Below, piece after piece: positions 36,466-47,069 of a stretch of DNA of 64,000 nucleotides; position 1 is the stretch's first letter; the number at the start of each line of letters is the position of its first letter. Source of the stretch: Micromonospora zamorensis (GTDB lineage Bacteria > Actinomycetota > Actinomycetes > Mycobacteriales > Micromonosporaceae); contig NZ_LT607755.1 of NCBI RefSeq assembly GCF_900090275.1, positions 6,634,001-6,698,000 of the forward strand, read 5' to 3'. The translations under genes were made by a program, and so were the position numbers. The notes beneath the pieces were generated by a model that was given only the letters and a program-made list of their open reading frames with translations, made no database searches and was not told the origin of the DNA.

Positions 36466-37814
36466 CTTCGTCAATCCTGGCCCAGGATCCGACGCTTGCC
36501 GACTTCGGCCGGGATCCGTGGTGGCTGGTTCTCGGCAAGATCGTCTTCGCGTTCGCCTTCGGTCTGCTGGCCACCCTGCTAGGTGTCTGGTTCGAGCGGC
36601 GCGTGGTCGGCTACATGCAGGTGCGGCCCGGCCCCAACCAGGTCGGCCCGTTCGGCCTGCTGCAGACCCTCGCCGACGGCCTGAAGATGGCCTTCAAGGA
36701 GGACATCCTGCCGAAGGCGGCCGACAAGGTCGTCTACTTCTTCGCCCCGACCATCTCGGTGATCTGTGCGGTCACCGCGCTGTCGGTGGTGCCCTTCGGC
36801 CCAATGGTGAGCATCTTCGGCCACCACACGCCGTTGCAGGTCACCGACGTGCCGGTGGCGGTGCTGCTGCTGCTCGCCTGCTCGTCGATGGGCGTCTACG
36901 GCATCGTGCTGGGTGGTTGGGCCTCCGGCTCGACGTACCCGCTGCTCGGTGGTCTGCGGTCGAGCGCCCAGATGATCTCCTACGAGGTCGCCATGGGCCT
37001 GAGCATCGTGGCGGTCTTCATGACCGCCGGCACGATGAGCACCAGCGGGATCGTCGCCGCTCAGGGCGACGCCACGCGGCTGACCATCATGGGCACCGAG
37101 ATCCCGGCGCCGGGCTGGTACGCCATCCTGCTGCTGCCCAGCTTCATCATCTTCTTCATCGCCACGGTGGGTGAGACCAACCGGGCGCCGTTCGACCTGC
37201 CCGAGGCCGAGTCCGAGCTGGTCGCCGGCTTCATGACGGAATACAGCTCGCTGAAGTTCGCGCTCTTCATGCTCAGCGAGTACGTCGCGATGGTGACCAT
37301 GTCCGCGGTCACCACCACGCTGTTCCTGGGCGGTTGGCGGGCACCCTGGCCGATCACCATCTGGGAGGGCGCCAACTCCGGTTGGTGGCCGATGCTCTGG
37401 TTCTTCGGCAAGGTGATCGCGCTGGTCTTCGTCTTCGTCTGGCTGCGCGGCACGCTGCCCCGGCTGCGCTACGACCAGTTCATGCGCCTCGGTTGGAAGG
37501 TGCTGCTGCCGATCAACCTGGTCTGGATCCTGGTCCTGTCGGGCCTGCGTTCCATCGAGGACTGGGACACCCGCGGCAAGGTCATCGCGGTCGGCATCCC
37601 CGCCGGCCTGCTGCTGATCGCCACACTGTTCTGGCCCAGCCGCCGGCCGCAGCCGAAGCCGACAACTCAGGAACAGGTCGACAACCGGCCGTACGGGAGC
37701 TTCCCGCTGCCACCGATGGATCTTCAGGTACCACCGAGCCCGCGCATCACGCGCGTGGTCGCCGAGCGGGAGCCGGCCAACATCGTTGCCGGCTCGGACT
37801 CCAGGGAGGTGTGA
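36462..37814 (+). CDS. nuoH: NADH-quinone oxidoreductase subunit H
   Basis: A 450-residue membrane subunit with about eight helices that connects the quinone pocket to the pump. Signature motifs are [19 protein letters not shown] near residue 55 and [18 protein letters not shown] in the central loop. The C-terminal about 60 residues after the last helix form a cytoplasmic tail rich in Pro/Arg, longer than in E. coli. GTG start overlapping the nuoG stop. Confidence 0.98.
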   Translation: MTSSILAQDPTLADFGRDPWWLVLGKIVFAFAFGLLATLLGVWFERRVVGYMQVRPGPNQVGPFGLLQTLADGLKMAFKEDILPKAADKVVYFFAPTISVICAVTALSVVPFGPMVSIFGHHTPLQVTDVPVAVLLLLACSSMGVYGIVLGGWASGSTYPLLGGLRSSAQMISYEVAMGLSIVAVFMTAGTMSTSGIVAAQGDATRLTIMGTEIPAPGWYAILLLPSFIIFFIATVGETNRAPFDLPEAESELVAGFMTEYSSLKFALFMLSEYVAMVTMSAVTTTLFLGGWRAPWPITIWEGANSGWWPMLWFFGKVIALVFVFVWLRGTLPRLRYDQFMRLGWKVLLPINLVWILVLSGLRSIEDWDTRGKVIAVGIPAGLLLIATLFWPSRRPQPKPTTQEQVDNRPYGSFPLPPMDLQVPPSPRITRVVAEREPANIVAGSDSREV

Positions 37815-37815
37815 C

Positions 37816-38457
37816 GTGGGCGCGATCACCGGAACGTTCAAGGGATTCGGTGTCACCTTCTCGCACATGTTCAGGAAGGTCGTCACGACCGACTACCCGT
37901 TCAAGCCGCCGGTGTCGGCGCCGCGCTACCACGGGCGGCACATCCTCAACCGGCACCCGGACGGCCTGGAGAAGTGCATCGGCTGCGAGCTGTGCGCCTG
38001 GGCCTGCCCGGCGGACGCGATCTACGTCGAGGGTGGCGACAACACCGACGAGCAGCGCTTCTCGCCGGGTGAGCGGTACGCCAGCATCTACCAGATCAAC
38101 TACGCCCGCTGCATCTTCTGCGGGCTGTGCATCGAGGCCTGCCCGACCCGTTCGCTCACCATGAGCAACGAGTACGAGCTGGCCCGGGACAACCGGCAGG
38201 ACCTCATCTTCACCAAGGAGCAGTTGCTCGCGCCGTTGCTGGAGGGCATGGAGCAGCCTCCGCACCCGATGCGGCTGGGTGACAGCGAGAAGGACTACTA
38301 CGTCGGCGCGCTGGACAACCCGGGCACCTCCGCCGGTGCGGAGACGTCCCCGATGGGTCCCGGCCGCTACCAGGTCGAGGAGCACCCCGGCGTGACGTTC
38401 CCGGGCGCCGAGCAGGCCGCCCAGCGCGCGGCTGCCGGCAAGGGAGAGGAAGCATGA
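37816..38457 (+). CDS. nuoI: NADH-quinone oxidoreductase subunit I
   Basis: A 213-residue subunit with two 4Fe-4S clusters (N6a, N6b). The ligands are C54, C57, C60, C64 ([12 protein letters not shown]) and C99, C102, C105, C109 ([12 protein letters not shown]). The GTG at 37816 is chosen because GGGAGG ends 6 nt upstream and it follows the nuoH stop by one base. The C-terminal about 50 residues are a variable Pro/Gly-rich tail. Confidence 0.97.
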   Translation: MGAITGTFKGFGVTFSHMFRKVVTTDYPFKPPVSAPRYHGRHILNRHPDGLEKCIGCELCAWACPADAIYVEGGDNTDEQRFSPGERYASIYQINYARCIFCGLCIEACPTRSLTMSNEYELARDNRQDLIFTKEQLLAPLLEGMEQPPHPMRLGDSEKDYYVGALDNPGTSAGAETSPMGPGRYQVEEHPGVTFPGAEQAAQRAAAGKGEEA

Positions 38458-39224
38458 CCACGTCTACGGTGCTCGCCGCGGCGGGTTCGGTCTCCACCGG
38501 CGAGGCGGTCACCTTCTGGATCCTCGCCCCGCTCGCGCTGCTCGGCGGGATCGGGATGGTGGCCGCGCGCAACGCCGTGCACTCGGCGCTGTGGCTGGTG
38601 CTGACCATGCTCTGTCTGGGCGTGTTCTACGTCCTCCAGGCCGGTCCGTTCATCGGCATGGTGCAGATCATCGTCTACACCGGCGCGATCATGATGCTGT
38701 TCCTCTTCGTGCTGATGCTGGTCGGTCGGGACTCCACGGACTCCCTGATCGAGACGCTGCGCGGCCAGCGCGTCGCCGCGATCGTGCTCGGCCTCGGCTT
38801 CGCCGGCCTGGTCGGCACCGGCCTGTACCAGGCGCTGGACCAGACCAACACTGTCGGCCTGGAGCAGGTCAACGCCGAGGGGAACGTGCAAGGCATCGCC
38901 CGGCTGCTGTTCACCAAGTACGTCTTCGCGTTCGAGCTGACCTCGGCGCTGCTGATCACCGCGGCGGTCGGTGCCATGGTGCTGGCTCACGTGGAGCGGC
39001 GTAAGCAGGACAAGGTCGACCAGGTGTCGACCATGAAGGCACGATTCGCCCCGGGCAACTACCCCGGGCCGAAGCCGGGCCCCGGTGTCTTCGCGACCTC
39101 GTCCTCGGTGGCCACCCCGGCCCGGCTGCCCGACGGCCGCCTGACCGACCGCAGCACCCCGGCGATCCTTCCGCAGCGCGAGCTGACCGCCGAGGAGACG
39201 GCTCTGAAGGGTACGGACCGGTGA
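38454..39224 (+). CDS. nuoJ: NADH-quinone oxidoreductase subunit J
   Basis: A 256-residue membrane subunit with five helices and the conserved [19 protein letters not shown], whose pi-bulge helix moves during turnover. About 70 residues after the last helix form a soluble tail. Its TGA lies within a REP-like element that separates it from nuoK, the only long gap besides L-M in the operon. Confidence 0.97.
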   Translation: MTTSTVLAAAGSVSTGEAVTFWILAPLALLGGIGMVAARNAVHSALWLVLTMLCLGVFYVLQAGPFIGMVQIIVYTGAIMMLFLFVLMLVGRDSTDSLIETLRGQRVAAIVLGLGFAGLVGTGLYQALDQTNTVGLEQVNAEGNVQGIARLLFTKYVFAFELTSALLITAAVGAMVLAHVERRKQDKVDQVSTMKARFAPGNYPGPKPGPGVFATSSSVATPARLPDGRLTDRSTPAILPQRELTAEETALKGTDR

Positions 39225-39267
39225 GCGCGAGGAGTGCAGCGGAGCGGAGCCCCGCAGTCGCGAACGG
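39221..39267. repeat. REP-like element overlapping the nuoJ stop codon
   Basis: Begins GTGAGCGCGAGGAGTGCAGC, contains the nuoJ stop, and is partly self-complementary (CGCGA with TCGCG, TGC with GCA). It resembles in style and position the element after paaB: both begin with a TGAGCG that serves as the stop codon. Probably a dispersed intergenic repeat. Confidence 0.6.
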
Positions 39268-39282
39268 AAGGCAAACCAAGTA

Positions 39283-39600
39283 ATGGGAACGTTCTTCTCG
39301 GTCGAGCCGACCTACTACCTCGTCCTCGCCGCGGTGCTCTTCACCATCGGCGCCGCCGGGGTGCTGATCCGGCGCAACGCGATCGTGCTGTTCATGTGCG
39401 TGGAGCTGATGCTCAACGCCGCCAACCTGACGCTGGTCACCTTCAGCCGGATCAACGGTGACCTCAACGGCCAGATCATGGCGTTCTTCGTGATGGTGGT
39501 GGCGGCGGCCGAGGTCGTGGTCGGGCTCGCGATCATCATGTCCATCTTCCGGACGCGACGCTCGGCGAGTGTCGACGACGCCAACCTGCTCAAGTACTAG
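39283..39600 (+). CDS. nuoK: NADH-quinone oxidoreductase subunit K
   Basis: A 105-residue three-helix subunit. The buried glutamates of the proton path lie in [18 protein letters not shown] and in [15 protein letters not shown]. The ATG follows AAGGCAAACCAAGTA, a weak ribosome site, after the REP-like element. Confidence 0.97.
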   Translation: MGTFFSVEPTYYLVLAAVLFTIGAAGVLIRRNAIVLFMCVELMLNAANLTLVTFSRINGDLNGQIMAFFVMVVAAAEVVVGLAIIMSIFRTRRSASVDDANLLKY

Positions 39601-39612
39601 AGGGGTCCACCG

Positions 39613-41538
39613 GTGGAAGAGACTGTGGAATACGCCCAGGCCACGGGGCTGCTCGGGGGCGTCTGGCTGCTGGTGGCGATCCCGCTGCTCAGCGCGGCCA
39701 TCCTGCTGCTGCTCGGCCGGCGGGCCGACCGCTGGGGGCACTGGTTGGGTGTTGCCGCCATCGGCGCCGCTTTCGTGCTCGGCCTGTCGTTCTTCTTCCA
39801 GCTGCGTGGCCTGGAGAACAAGTCGGTCGAGCTGAGCCTCTGGGACTTCATCGCGGTCGGTGACCTGCGCGTCGACTTCGGCCTGTTGTTCGACCCGCTG
39901 GCCGCGGTCTTCGTGCTGCTGATCACCGGGGTGGGTTTCCTGATCCACCTGTACGCGGTCGAGTACATGGCGCACGACGCGGGTCGTCGGCGGTTCTTCG
40001 CGTACTTCAACCTGTTCGTCGCGGCGATGCTGCTGCTGGTGCTCGGCAACAACTACGTGATGCTCTACTTCGGCTGGGAGGGCGTCGGTCTGGCGTCGTA
40101 CCTGCTGATCTCCTTCTGGACCGAGCGGCCGAGCGCGGCCACCGCCGGCAAGAAGGCGTTCCTGATGAACCGCGTCGGCGACGCCGGCCTGGCCATCGGC
40201 ATCTTCATCATGTTCGCCACCCTGGGCACCACCCAGTACGACGAGGTGTTCAACGGCGTCGGCGCGCTGACCGGCACCACCGTGCTGGTCCTCGGCCTGT
40301 TGCTGCTGCTCGGTGCGGCCGGCAAGTCCGGTCAGTTCCCGCTGCAGGCGTGGTTGCCGGACGCGATGGAGGGCCCGACCCCGGTGTCGGCGCTCATCCA
40401 CGCGGCCACCATGGTCACCGCGGGCGTCTACCTGATCGCCCGGTCCAACCCGATCTTCTCGGCCAACTCGACGCTCCAGCTCGTGGTGGTCAGCGTCGGC
40501 GCGCTCACGCTGCTGATCGGCTGCATCATCGGCGCGGCCAAGGACGACATCAAGCGGGTGCTCGCCTGGTCGACGGTGAGCCAGATCGGCTACATGTTCC
40601 TCGGCGTCGGCCTGGGCGGCGGCGCGTACGCGCTGGCCATCGTGCACCTGCTGGCGCACGGCTTCTTCAAGGCCAACATGTTCCTGGGTGCCGGTTCGGT
40701 GATGCACGGCATGAAGGACCAGGTCGACATCCGCCGCTTCGGTGGCCTCTCAAAGCACATGAAGATCACCTGGCTGACCTTCATGATGGGCTGGCTGGCG
40801 ATCATCGGCATGTTCCCGTTCTCCGGCTTCTTCTCCAAGGAGCCGATCATCGTGGCCGCCTTCGAGCGGGAGGACTGGACCGCCTGGCTCTTCGGCGGTG
40901 CGGCGCTGCTCGGTGCCGGACTGACCGCGTTCTACATGACCCGGCTGTTCGTGCTCACGTTCCACGGGCCGCAGCGGTGGACCGAGGACATCGAGCACCC
41001 GCACGAGTCGCCGAAGCTGATGACGATCCCGCTGATCCTGCTGGCGGTCGGCTCGGTAGGTGCCGGCTTCCTGCTCTCCACGTCCGTTCCGGACTGGCTG
41101 ACGGCCACCGCCGGCCTGGGCGGCGAGCACGGGGAGCACGAGGCGGTCCTCTCGCACGCCGTCATCACCACCCTGTCGCTGCTGGTCACCGTGCTCGGTG
41201 CCGGGCTCGCCTGGTTCCTGTTCCGGGCCGGCACGGCCACCGCGCCACAGCCGGCCGGGGTGCTGGTCACCGCCGCCCGGCGCAACCTCTACACCGACGC
41301 GGTCAACGAGGCCGTCTTCGAGAAGCCGGGCATCTTCCTCACCCGGGCGCTGGTGTACCTCGACAACCGGGGCATCGACGGGCTGGTCAACGGGCTTGCC
41401 GCCGCGGTCGGCGGTGGCTCGGGTCGGCTCCGGCGGATGCAGACCGGCTTCGTCCGCTCGTACGCCACCTCGATCCTGGCCGGTGCGCTGCTGGTGATGG
41501 CGGCGTTCCTGGCGGTGCAGGCCGGGTGGTTGGCGTGA
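39613..41538 (+). CDS. nuoL: NADH-quinone oxidoreductase subunit L
   Basis: A 641-residue antiporter-like subunit with about 16 helices, including the long lateral helix near the C terminus. Conserved proton-channel motifs are GWEGVGLASYLLISFW (key Glu) and PTPVSALIHAATMVTAGVYL. The GTG start lies 12 nt after nuoK. A 64-nt gap with GGAGG precedes nuoM. Confidence 0.98.
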   Translation: MEETVEYAQATGLLGGVWLLVAIPLLSAAILLLLGRRADRWGHWLGVAAIGAAFVLGLSFFFQLRGLENKSVELSLWDFIAVGDLRVDFGLLFDPLAAVFVLLITGVGFLIHLYAVEYMAHDAGRRRFFAYFNLFVAAMLLLVLGNNYVMLYFGWEGVGLASYLLISFWTERPSAATAGKKAFLMNRVGDAGLAIGIFIMFATLGTTQYDEVFNGVGALTGTTVLVLGLLLLLGAAGKSGQFPLQAWLPDAMEGPTPVSALIHAATMVTAGVYLIARSNPIFSANSTLQLVVVSVGALTLLIGCIIGAAKDDIKRVLAWSTVSQIGYMFLGVGLGGGAYALAIVHLLAHGFFKANMFLGAGSVMHGMKDQVDIRRFGGLSKHMKITWLTFMMGWLAIIGMFPFSGFFSKEPIIVAAFEREDWTAWLFGGAALLGAGLTAFYMTRLFVLTFHGPQRWTEDIEHPHESPKLMTIPLILLAVGSVGAGFLLSTSVPDWLTATAGLGGEHGEHEAVLSHAVITTLSLLVTVLGAGLAWFLFRAGTATAPQPAGVLVTAARRNLYTDAVNEAVFEKPGIFLTRALVYLDNRGIDGLVNGLAAAVGGGSGRLRRMQTGFVRSYATSILAGALLVMAAFLAVQAGWLA

Positions 41539-41602
41539 TCGACCTGTTCCCGGCCGCCCCCGCCGGCGGACCACGCAGTGACGACGGAGGTAAGGCCGCA
41601 TA

Positions 41603-43138
41603 ATGTCCAACTTCCCGTTCCTCTCGGTGCTCACCGTGGCGCCGCTGGTGGGCGCCCTGGTGGTGGCCTTCCTGCCGCGCCACCGGCCGGAGCTGGCCAA
41701 GCAGGTGGCGTTCGCCTGGTCGCTGCTCGTGCTGGTGCTCTCGGTGGTGATGTGGGTCAGCTTCAACGCAGGCGGTGACCGGTTCCAGTTCCGCGAGTCA
41801 TACTCGTGGATCCCGAACTGGGGCGTCAGCTTCACCTTCGCCGCCGACGGCATCGCGCTGGTGATGCTGATGCTGATCGCGGTGCTGGTGCCGTTGGTGA
41901 TCCTGGCCTCCTGGCACGACGCGGAGTCGTCGAAGCGGTCGGTGCCCGTCTACTTCGCGCTGCTGCTGGTCCTCGAGTGCACGATGATCGGTGTCTTCGC
42001 GGCCGCCGACGTCTTCCTGTTCTACGTGTTCTTCGAGGTCATGCTGGTCCCGATGTACTTCCTGATCGGCAGCTACGGCGGCCACCAGCGGCAGTACGCG
42101 GCGGTGAAGTTCTTCCTCTACTCGCTGGTCGGCGGTCTGTTCATGCTGGCCGCGGTGATCGGCCTGTGGGTGGTCGGCGGCAAGACCTTCGACTGGCAGG
42201 CGCTGTCCCAGGTCGACATCAGCACCGGCACCGAGCGGTGGCTGTTCCTCGGCTTCTTCCTCGCGTTCGCCATCAAGGCGCCGTTCTTCCCGTTCCACAC
42301 CTGGCTGCCCGACGCCGGTGGTGCGGCCCCGGCGGGAGCGGCGGCACTGCTGGTCGGCGTGCTGGACAAGGTCGGCACGTTCGGCATCCTGCGCTACTGC
42401 CTGCCGCTGTTCCCGGAGGCGTCGAAGTGGTTCGCGCCGTGGGCGCTGGCGCTGGGCGTGATCGGCATCGTCTACGCCGCGCTGCTGGCGGTCGGTCAGA
42501 ACGACCTCAAGCGGCTGGTGTCGTACACCTCGATCGCGCACTTCGGCTTCATCGGGGTGGGCATCTTCGCCTTCACCACCCAGGCCGGCACCGGCGCGGT
42601 GCTCTACATGCTCAACCACGGGCTGGCCACCGGTCTGCTCTTCCTTGTGGTGGGCATGCTGATCAGCCGGCGTGGCTCGGCGTTGATCAGCGACTTCGGC
42701 GGTGCCGGCAAGCTGGTCCCGGTGCTCGCCGGTGTGCTCTTCTTCGCCGGTCTCGCCTCGCTCGCACTGCCCGGCACGGCGCCGTTCATCTCGGAGTTCC
42801 TGGTGCTGATCGGCACCTTCACGGTGAACAAGCCGGTGGCGATCATCGCCACGCTCGGCATCATCCTGGCCGCCGCGTACGTGCTGTGGATGGTGCAGCG
42901 CACCACCCAGGGCACGCTCAACCCGGCTCTCACCGAGGTCGACGGGATGCGCAAGGACCTCAACCTGCGCGAGAAGGTCGTGGTCGCCCCACTGATCGCG
43001 CTGATCGTGCTGCTCGGCTTCTTCCCCAAGCCGGTCACTGACGTGATCAACCCGGCCGTCCAGGCGACCATGGACGACATCGGCAGAACCGACCCGGCGC
43101 CGTCCGTGGGCGGCACCGTCCAGGAGGCGGCAAAGTGA
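41603..43138 (+). CDS. nuoM: NADH-quinone oxidoreductase subunit M
   Basis: A 511-residue antiporter-like proton pump subunit with 14 helices. The essential glutamate is in FYVFFEVMLVPMYFLIG, and the lysine-containing helix is in IKAPFFPFHTWLPDA. GGAGG lies 10 nt before the ATG. The stop overlaps nuoN (GTGA). Confidence 0.98.
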   Translation: MSNFPFLSVLTVAPLVGALVVAFLPRHRPELAKQVAFAWSLLVLVLSVVMWVSFNAGGDRFQFRESYSWIPNWGVSFTFAADGIALVMLMLIAVLVPLVILASWHDAESSKRSVPVYFALLLVLECTMIGVFAAADVFLFYVFFEVMLVPMYFLIGSYGGHQRQYAAVKFFLYSLVGGLFMLAAVIGLWVVGGKTFDWQALSQVDISTGTERWLFLGFFLAFAIKAPFFPFHTWLPDAGGAAPAGAAALLVGVLDKVGTFGILRYCLPLFPEASKWFAPWALALGVIGIVYAALLAVGQNDLKRLVSYTSIAHFGFIGVGIFAFTTQAGTGAVLYMLNHGLATGLLFLVVGMLISRRGSALISDFGGAGKLVPVLAGVLFFAGLASLALPGTAPFISEFLVLIGTFTVNKPVAIIATLGIILAAAYVLWMVQRTTQGTLNPALTEVDGMRKDLNLREKVVVAPLIALIVLLGFFPKPVTDVINPAVQATMDDIGRTDPAPSVGGTVQEAAK

Positions 43139-44688
43139 CCGAGCTGAAACTGCCGTCGATCGACTACGCGGCGATCTCTCCGATCCTGATCATGCTGGGC
43201 ACGGCGTTGCTCGGCGTGCTGGTCGAGGCGCTGGTGCCTCGTCGTTGGCGGCACGTGGTGCAGTTGACGCTGGCGCTGCTCGCGGTGCTCGCGGCGCTGA
43301 CCATGGTGGTCCTCAGCGCCGATGAGCGGATCATCACCGCCGGCCAGGCGCTGGCGATCGACGGGCCGACGCTGTTCCTCCAGGGCGCGATCCTGGTGCT
43401 GGCCGCGATGGCGCTGCTGCTGATCGGCGACCGCTCGGTCGAGCGGGGCGGGGCGTTCGTCGCCCAGGCCGCGGTGACCGCCGAGTCGGCCGACGACCGG
43501 CGGCAGGCCGAGGGGCGCAACGGCCTCACCGAGGTCTACCCGCTCACCACGTTCGCGATCGGCGGCATGCTGATCTTCGTGGCGGCGAACGACCTGCTGA
43601 CCATGTTCATCGCGCTGGAGGTCTTCTCCCTTCCGCTCTACCTGCTCTGCGCGCTGGCCCGTCGCCGGCGTCTGCTGAGCCAGGAAGCGGCGATGAAGTA
43701 CTTCCTGCTCGGCGCGTACGCCTCCGCGTTCTTCCTGTTCGGCGTGGCCCTGATCTACGGCTTCACCTCGGGCATCCCGGGCCGGACGGCCGGCGTCGAC
43801 TTCGCCACCATCCACGCTGCGGTGAGCGAGTCCCCGGCCAGCAAGGTGCTGCTCTTCGCCGGCATGGCACTGCTCTCGATCGGTCTGCTCTTCAAGGCCG
43901 CGGCGGCGCCGTTCCACGTCTGGACCCCGGACGTCTACCAGGGCGCGCCGACCCCGGTCACCGGCTTCATGGCGGCCTGCACCAAGGTCGCCGCGTTCGG
44001 TGCCCTGCTGCGCGTCTTCCACGTCGCGTTCACCGACGCCTCCTGGGACTTCACCCCGGTCCTCGGCGCGGTGGCGGTGCTGACCATGCTGATCGGTGCA
44101 GTGCTCGCGGTCACCCAGACCGACATCAAGCGGCTGCTCGCGTACTCCTCGATCGCCAACGCCGGCTACCTGCTGGTCGGCGTGCTGGCACCGAGCCGCG
44201 ACGGGCTCTCCGGCACGATGTTCTACCTGGTCGCGTACGGCTTCTCGGTGCTGGCCGCGTTCGCCGTGGTGACCCTGGTGCGGGACGCCGACGGGGAGGC
44301 CACCCACCTGTCCCGCTGGGCCGGGCTGGGTCGGCGGTCGCCGTTCTTCGCCGGGCTGTTCACCTTCATCCTGCTGGCCTTCGCCGGTATTCCGCTGACC
44401 AGTGGCTTCACCAGCAAGTTCGCCATCTTCGGGCCGGCCCTGGAGGGTGGTCAGGCCTGGCTGGTGATCGCCGGTGTGCTGACCAGCATGGTGCTGGCGT
44501 TCCCGTACCTGCGGGTCGTGGTGATGATGTGGCTCTCCGAGCCGGGCGAGTCCACCCCGACCGTCATGGTGCCCGGCGGGCTCACCTCCGCCGCCCTGAT
44601 GATCGGCGTGCTGGCCACTCTGGTGCTGGGCATCGCCCCGGCGCCGCTGCTCGATCTGGCCACCGGAGCTGCCGAATTCGTGCGATGA
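43135..44688 (+). CDS. nuoN: NADH-quinone oxidoreductase subunit N
   Basis: A 517-residue third antiporter-like subunit. The motifs FIALEVFSLPLYLLCALAR and APFHVWTPDVYQGAPTPVTG are intact. The loop around residues 100-125 has an extra hydrophilic insert (ESADDRRQAEGRNGLTE) typical of actinobacterial NuoN. It ends the canonical nuoA-N order and is followed by a strong terminator. Confidence 0.98.
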   Translation: MTELKLPSIDYAAISPILIMLGTALLGVLVEALVPRRWRHVVQLTLALLAVLAALTMVVLSADERIITAGQALAIDGPTLFLQGAILVLAAMALLLIGDRSVERGGAFVAQAAVTAESADDRRQAEGRNGLTEVYPLTTFAIGGMLIFVAANDLLTMFIALEVFSLPLYLLCALARRRRLLSQEAAMKYFLLGAYASAFFLFGVALIYGFTSGIPGRTAGVDFATIHAAVSESPASKVLLFAGMALLSIGLLFKAAAAPFHVWTPDVYQGAPTPVTGFMAACTKVAAFGALLRVFHVAFTDASWDFTPVLGAVAVLTMLIGAVLAVTQTDIKRLLAYSSIANAGYLLVGVLAPSRDGLSGTMFYLVAYGFSVLAAFAVVTLVRDADGEATHLSRWAGLGRRSPFFAGLFTFILLAFAGIPLTSGFTSKFAIFGPALEGGQAWLVIAGVLTSMVLAFPYLRVVVMMWLSEPGESTPTVMVPGGLTSAALMIGVLATLVLGIAPAPLLDLATGAAEFVR

Positions 44689-44702
44689 CCAAAGGATCGA
44701 CC

Positions 44703-44740
44703 ACCGGGGGCCGGCTCGTGTTCACGTGCCGGCCCCCGGT
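44703..44740 (+). terminator. Terminator of the nuo operon
   Basis: ACCGGGGGCCGGC and GCCGGCCCCCGGT pair perfectly over 13 bp, with CGTG/CACG closing most of the 12-nt loop. It starts 14 bp after the nuoN stop. No T-tract. Confidence 0.85.
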
Positions 44741-44778
44741 GCGTATCCCCGACCCGGAGCAGGTCGAACGGGTGTGGC

Positions 44779-45864
44779 ATGGTTGATGGTGTGGTGAATC
44801 CGGCGGGCGAGCGTTCAGGTGCCTCCGGCTCCGGCGGTCGGCGGGGTCGGGCGAGCACGAGTCAGTTCGGCGCGCTCGGCCTCAATCTCGCCGATCCCCG
44901 CGTCGAGGCGTCCGTGCTGGGTCTGCTGGAGACGGTCGAGGTCGAGCTGCGGGCCAGTGTGTCCAGCGCCGACCCGTTCGTCACCGAGGCCGCCCGGCAC
45001 CTCCTGGAGGCCGGGGGCAAGCGTTTCCGGCCGCTGCTGGTGGCGCTCGGTGCCCAGTTCGGTGATCCCACCGGCGCGCAGGTGGTTCCGGCCGCCGTGG
45101 TGATGGAGCTCACTCACCTGGCGACCCTTTACCACGACGACGTGATGGACGAGGCCGCCGTTCGCCGGGGCGCGCCCAGCGCGAACTCCCGCTGGACCAA
45201 CTCGGTCGCGATCCTGGTCGGCGACTATCTCTTCGCCCGTGCGGCGGACATCGCCGCCGACCTGGGCCCCGAGGCGGTCCGGTTGCAGGCGCGCACCTTC
45301 GCCCGGCTGGTGCACGGCCAGATCGCGGAGACGGTCGGGCCGCGCGCCGGCGACGACCCGGTGACCCACTATCTCAACGTGATCGCCGACAAGACCGGCT
45401 CGCTGATCGCCACGTCGGCACGCTTCGGCGGCATGTTCGGTGGCGCACCGGCCGAGCACGTGGAGGCCCTCGCCGGATACGGCGAGACGATCGGCGTCGC
45501 CTTCCAACTCTCCGACGACCTGCTCGACATCGCCTCCGAGTCGGTGCAGTCGGGCAAGACGCCCGGCACGGACCTGCGCGAGGGCGTCCCGACCCTGCCG
45601 GTGCTCTACGCCCGCGCGGCGGACGACTCCGACGCGTCCTCGGTGCGACTGCGGGAGATCCTGGCGACCGGCCCGCTGACCGACGACGCGCTGCACGCCG
45701 AGGCGTTGGGTCTGCTGCGCGAGAGCCCCGCGCTCAAGCGTGCCCGGGAGACCGTGCGCAGTTACGCCGAGGACGCCCGTGCGCGCCTCGCCCCGCTGCC
45801 CGAGGGCCCGTCCCGGCACGCACTCGAATCGCTCTGCGACTACATCGCCGACCGCACCAGCTGA
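44779..45864 (+). CDS. All-trans polyprenyl diphosphate synthase
   Basis: A 361-residue prenyl chain-elongating enzyme. The first Asp-rich motif is D120-DVM-D124 and the second is D246-DLL-D250, with GGKRFRPLLVAL at the IPP-binding site. Given its place directly after nuo and the mqn genes in the window, it probably makes the long menaquinone side chain (hepta- to nonaprenyl). The residues upstream of the first motif (MELTHLATLYH) are not bulky aromatics at the critical positions, consistent with a long product. The 3' end overlaps the convergent MFS gene by 25 bp. Confidence 0.93.
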   Translation: MVDGVVNPAGERSGASGSGGRRGRASTSQFGALGLNLADPRVEASVLGLLETVEVELRASVSSADPFVTEAARHLLEAGGKRFRPLLVALGAQFGDPTGAQVVPAAVVMELTHLATLYHDDVMDEAAVRRGAPSANSRWTNSVAILVGDYLFARAADIAADLGPEAVRLQARTFARLVHGQIAETVGPRAGDDPVTHYLNVIADKTGSLIATSARFGGMFGGAPAEHVEALAGYGETIGVAFQLSDDLLDIASESVQSGKTPGTDLREGVPTLPVLYARAADDSDASSVRLREILATGPLTDDALHAEALGLLRESPALKRARETVRSYAEDARARLAPLPEGPSRHALESLCDYIADRTS

Positions 45865-47069
45865 TCGTCACCCCGGCTCGCCGCACCGGCGACGCGGGTC
45901 AACAGGCGGCCACCGCAGAGCATGAGGACGGCCGCGAGCAGCATGGACACCGCCGCGGCGGTCCACATGGCCGGATAGCCGAGGTGGGCGGCCAGTGGGC
46001 CCAGGGTCAACGGGCCGAGGCAGCCGCCCGCGTACACCCCGGTCTGGGTGATCGAGGTGGCGGCGGCCGGTGACTGCGGGTGGAGTCGGACCACCGCGAA
46101 CGTCATCAGGCCGGGCCAGGCCCAACCCAGGCCGAAGCCGAGCACCACGCCGGCCACCAGCGGCACCGGGCCGGTCAACGCGAGCAGGCCCAGCCCGGCC
46201 GCACCGACGACCAGCATCGCGGCGATGACGGCGACGTGACCGGTGACGCGGCGGTCGGCCAGCCAGCCGGCACCCACCCGCGCGGTCATGCAGATCGCAC
46301 TGCCCAGCGTCAGGGTGAGTCCGGCGAGGCCCGGCGACATGCCCCGGGCCGCCGCGGAGTCCACCAGGAAGGTGCCCAGCGCGTTCGCTGCGGCCGCGGC
46401 CAACGTCGCCGCCGCACCGACCACCACCAACGCCGCAGTGGCCCGGCCAGCGCGCGTCGCGCCGGCCTGCCGCGCCCGCAGGGGCACCTGCCGGGGCACG
46501 GCGGCCAGCGTCATCGTCGCGACCACGGCCGCCGCCACGAACGCCCAGCGCCAGCCGACGGTCAGCGCGATGGTAGGCACCGCCGCACCGGCCAGCAGTG
46601 TGGAGACCGGGATGGCGGCCTGCTTGACGCCGAACGACAGACCCTGCCGTCGGGCCGGCACGTGCTGGGCCAGCGCGGCGTTGCTTGCCAACTGGCCGAG
46701 CGCGTTCGCGGCGGCGCTGAGCGCCAGCAACCCGACCAGCACCGGGTACGAGCGGGCGAAGGCCGCCACGGCCAGCATCGACCCGGCGGCCAGCACGATC
46801 CCGCAGCGGGCCACCGGGGCCGCTCCGTACCGCTCGACGAGGCGGCCGGAGGGCACCGAGGCCAGCGCACTGACCCCGAAGTAGACGGACACGGCCAGGC
46901 CGAGGCCGGCCGGGGAGAAGTCGAGGTCCCTGCCCATCTGCACGGCGAGACCACCGAGCAGAAAGACGGGGAGTACGCAGGCCACGGTGGTGGCCACTGC
47001 GCCGGCGCTCGCCCTGATCGGGTGGGAGGGGGCGACGGTCGGGTCGGAGGTGATGGCGTTGTTGGTCAT
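45840..47069 (-). CDS. MFS transporter (CynX/NimT-like)
   Basis: A 409-residue major facilitator with 12 hydrophobic segments, the loop-2/3 motif GRLVERYGAAPVARCG, and GWAWPGLMTFAVVRLHPQ in the second half. This subclass includes cyanate and nitroimidazole transporters, but the substrate here is unknown. TAGGTT lies 9 nt upstream of the ATG, a possible -10 for a very short leader. It is divergent from an IclR-type regulator, which may control it. Confidence 0.88.
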   Translation of the reverse strand: MTNNAITSDPTVAPSHPIRASAGAVATTVACVLPVFLLGGLAVQMGRDLDFSPAGLGLAVSVYFGVSALASVPSGRLVERYGAAPVARCGIVLAAGSMLAVAAFARSYPVLVGLLALSAAANALGQLASNAALAQHVPARRQGLSFGVKQAAIPVSTLLAGAAVPTIALTVGWRWAFVAAAVVATMTLAAVPRQVPLRARQAGATRAGRATAALVVVGAAATLAAAAANALGTFLVDSAAARGMSPGLAGLTLTLGSAICMTARVGAGWLADRRVTGHVAVIAAMLVVGAAGLGLLALTGPVPLVAGVVLGFGLGWAWPGLMTFAVVRLHPQSPAAATSITQTGVYAGGCLGPLTLGPLAAHLGYPAMWTAAAVSMLLAAVLMLCGGRLLTRVAGAASRGDDQLVRSAM

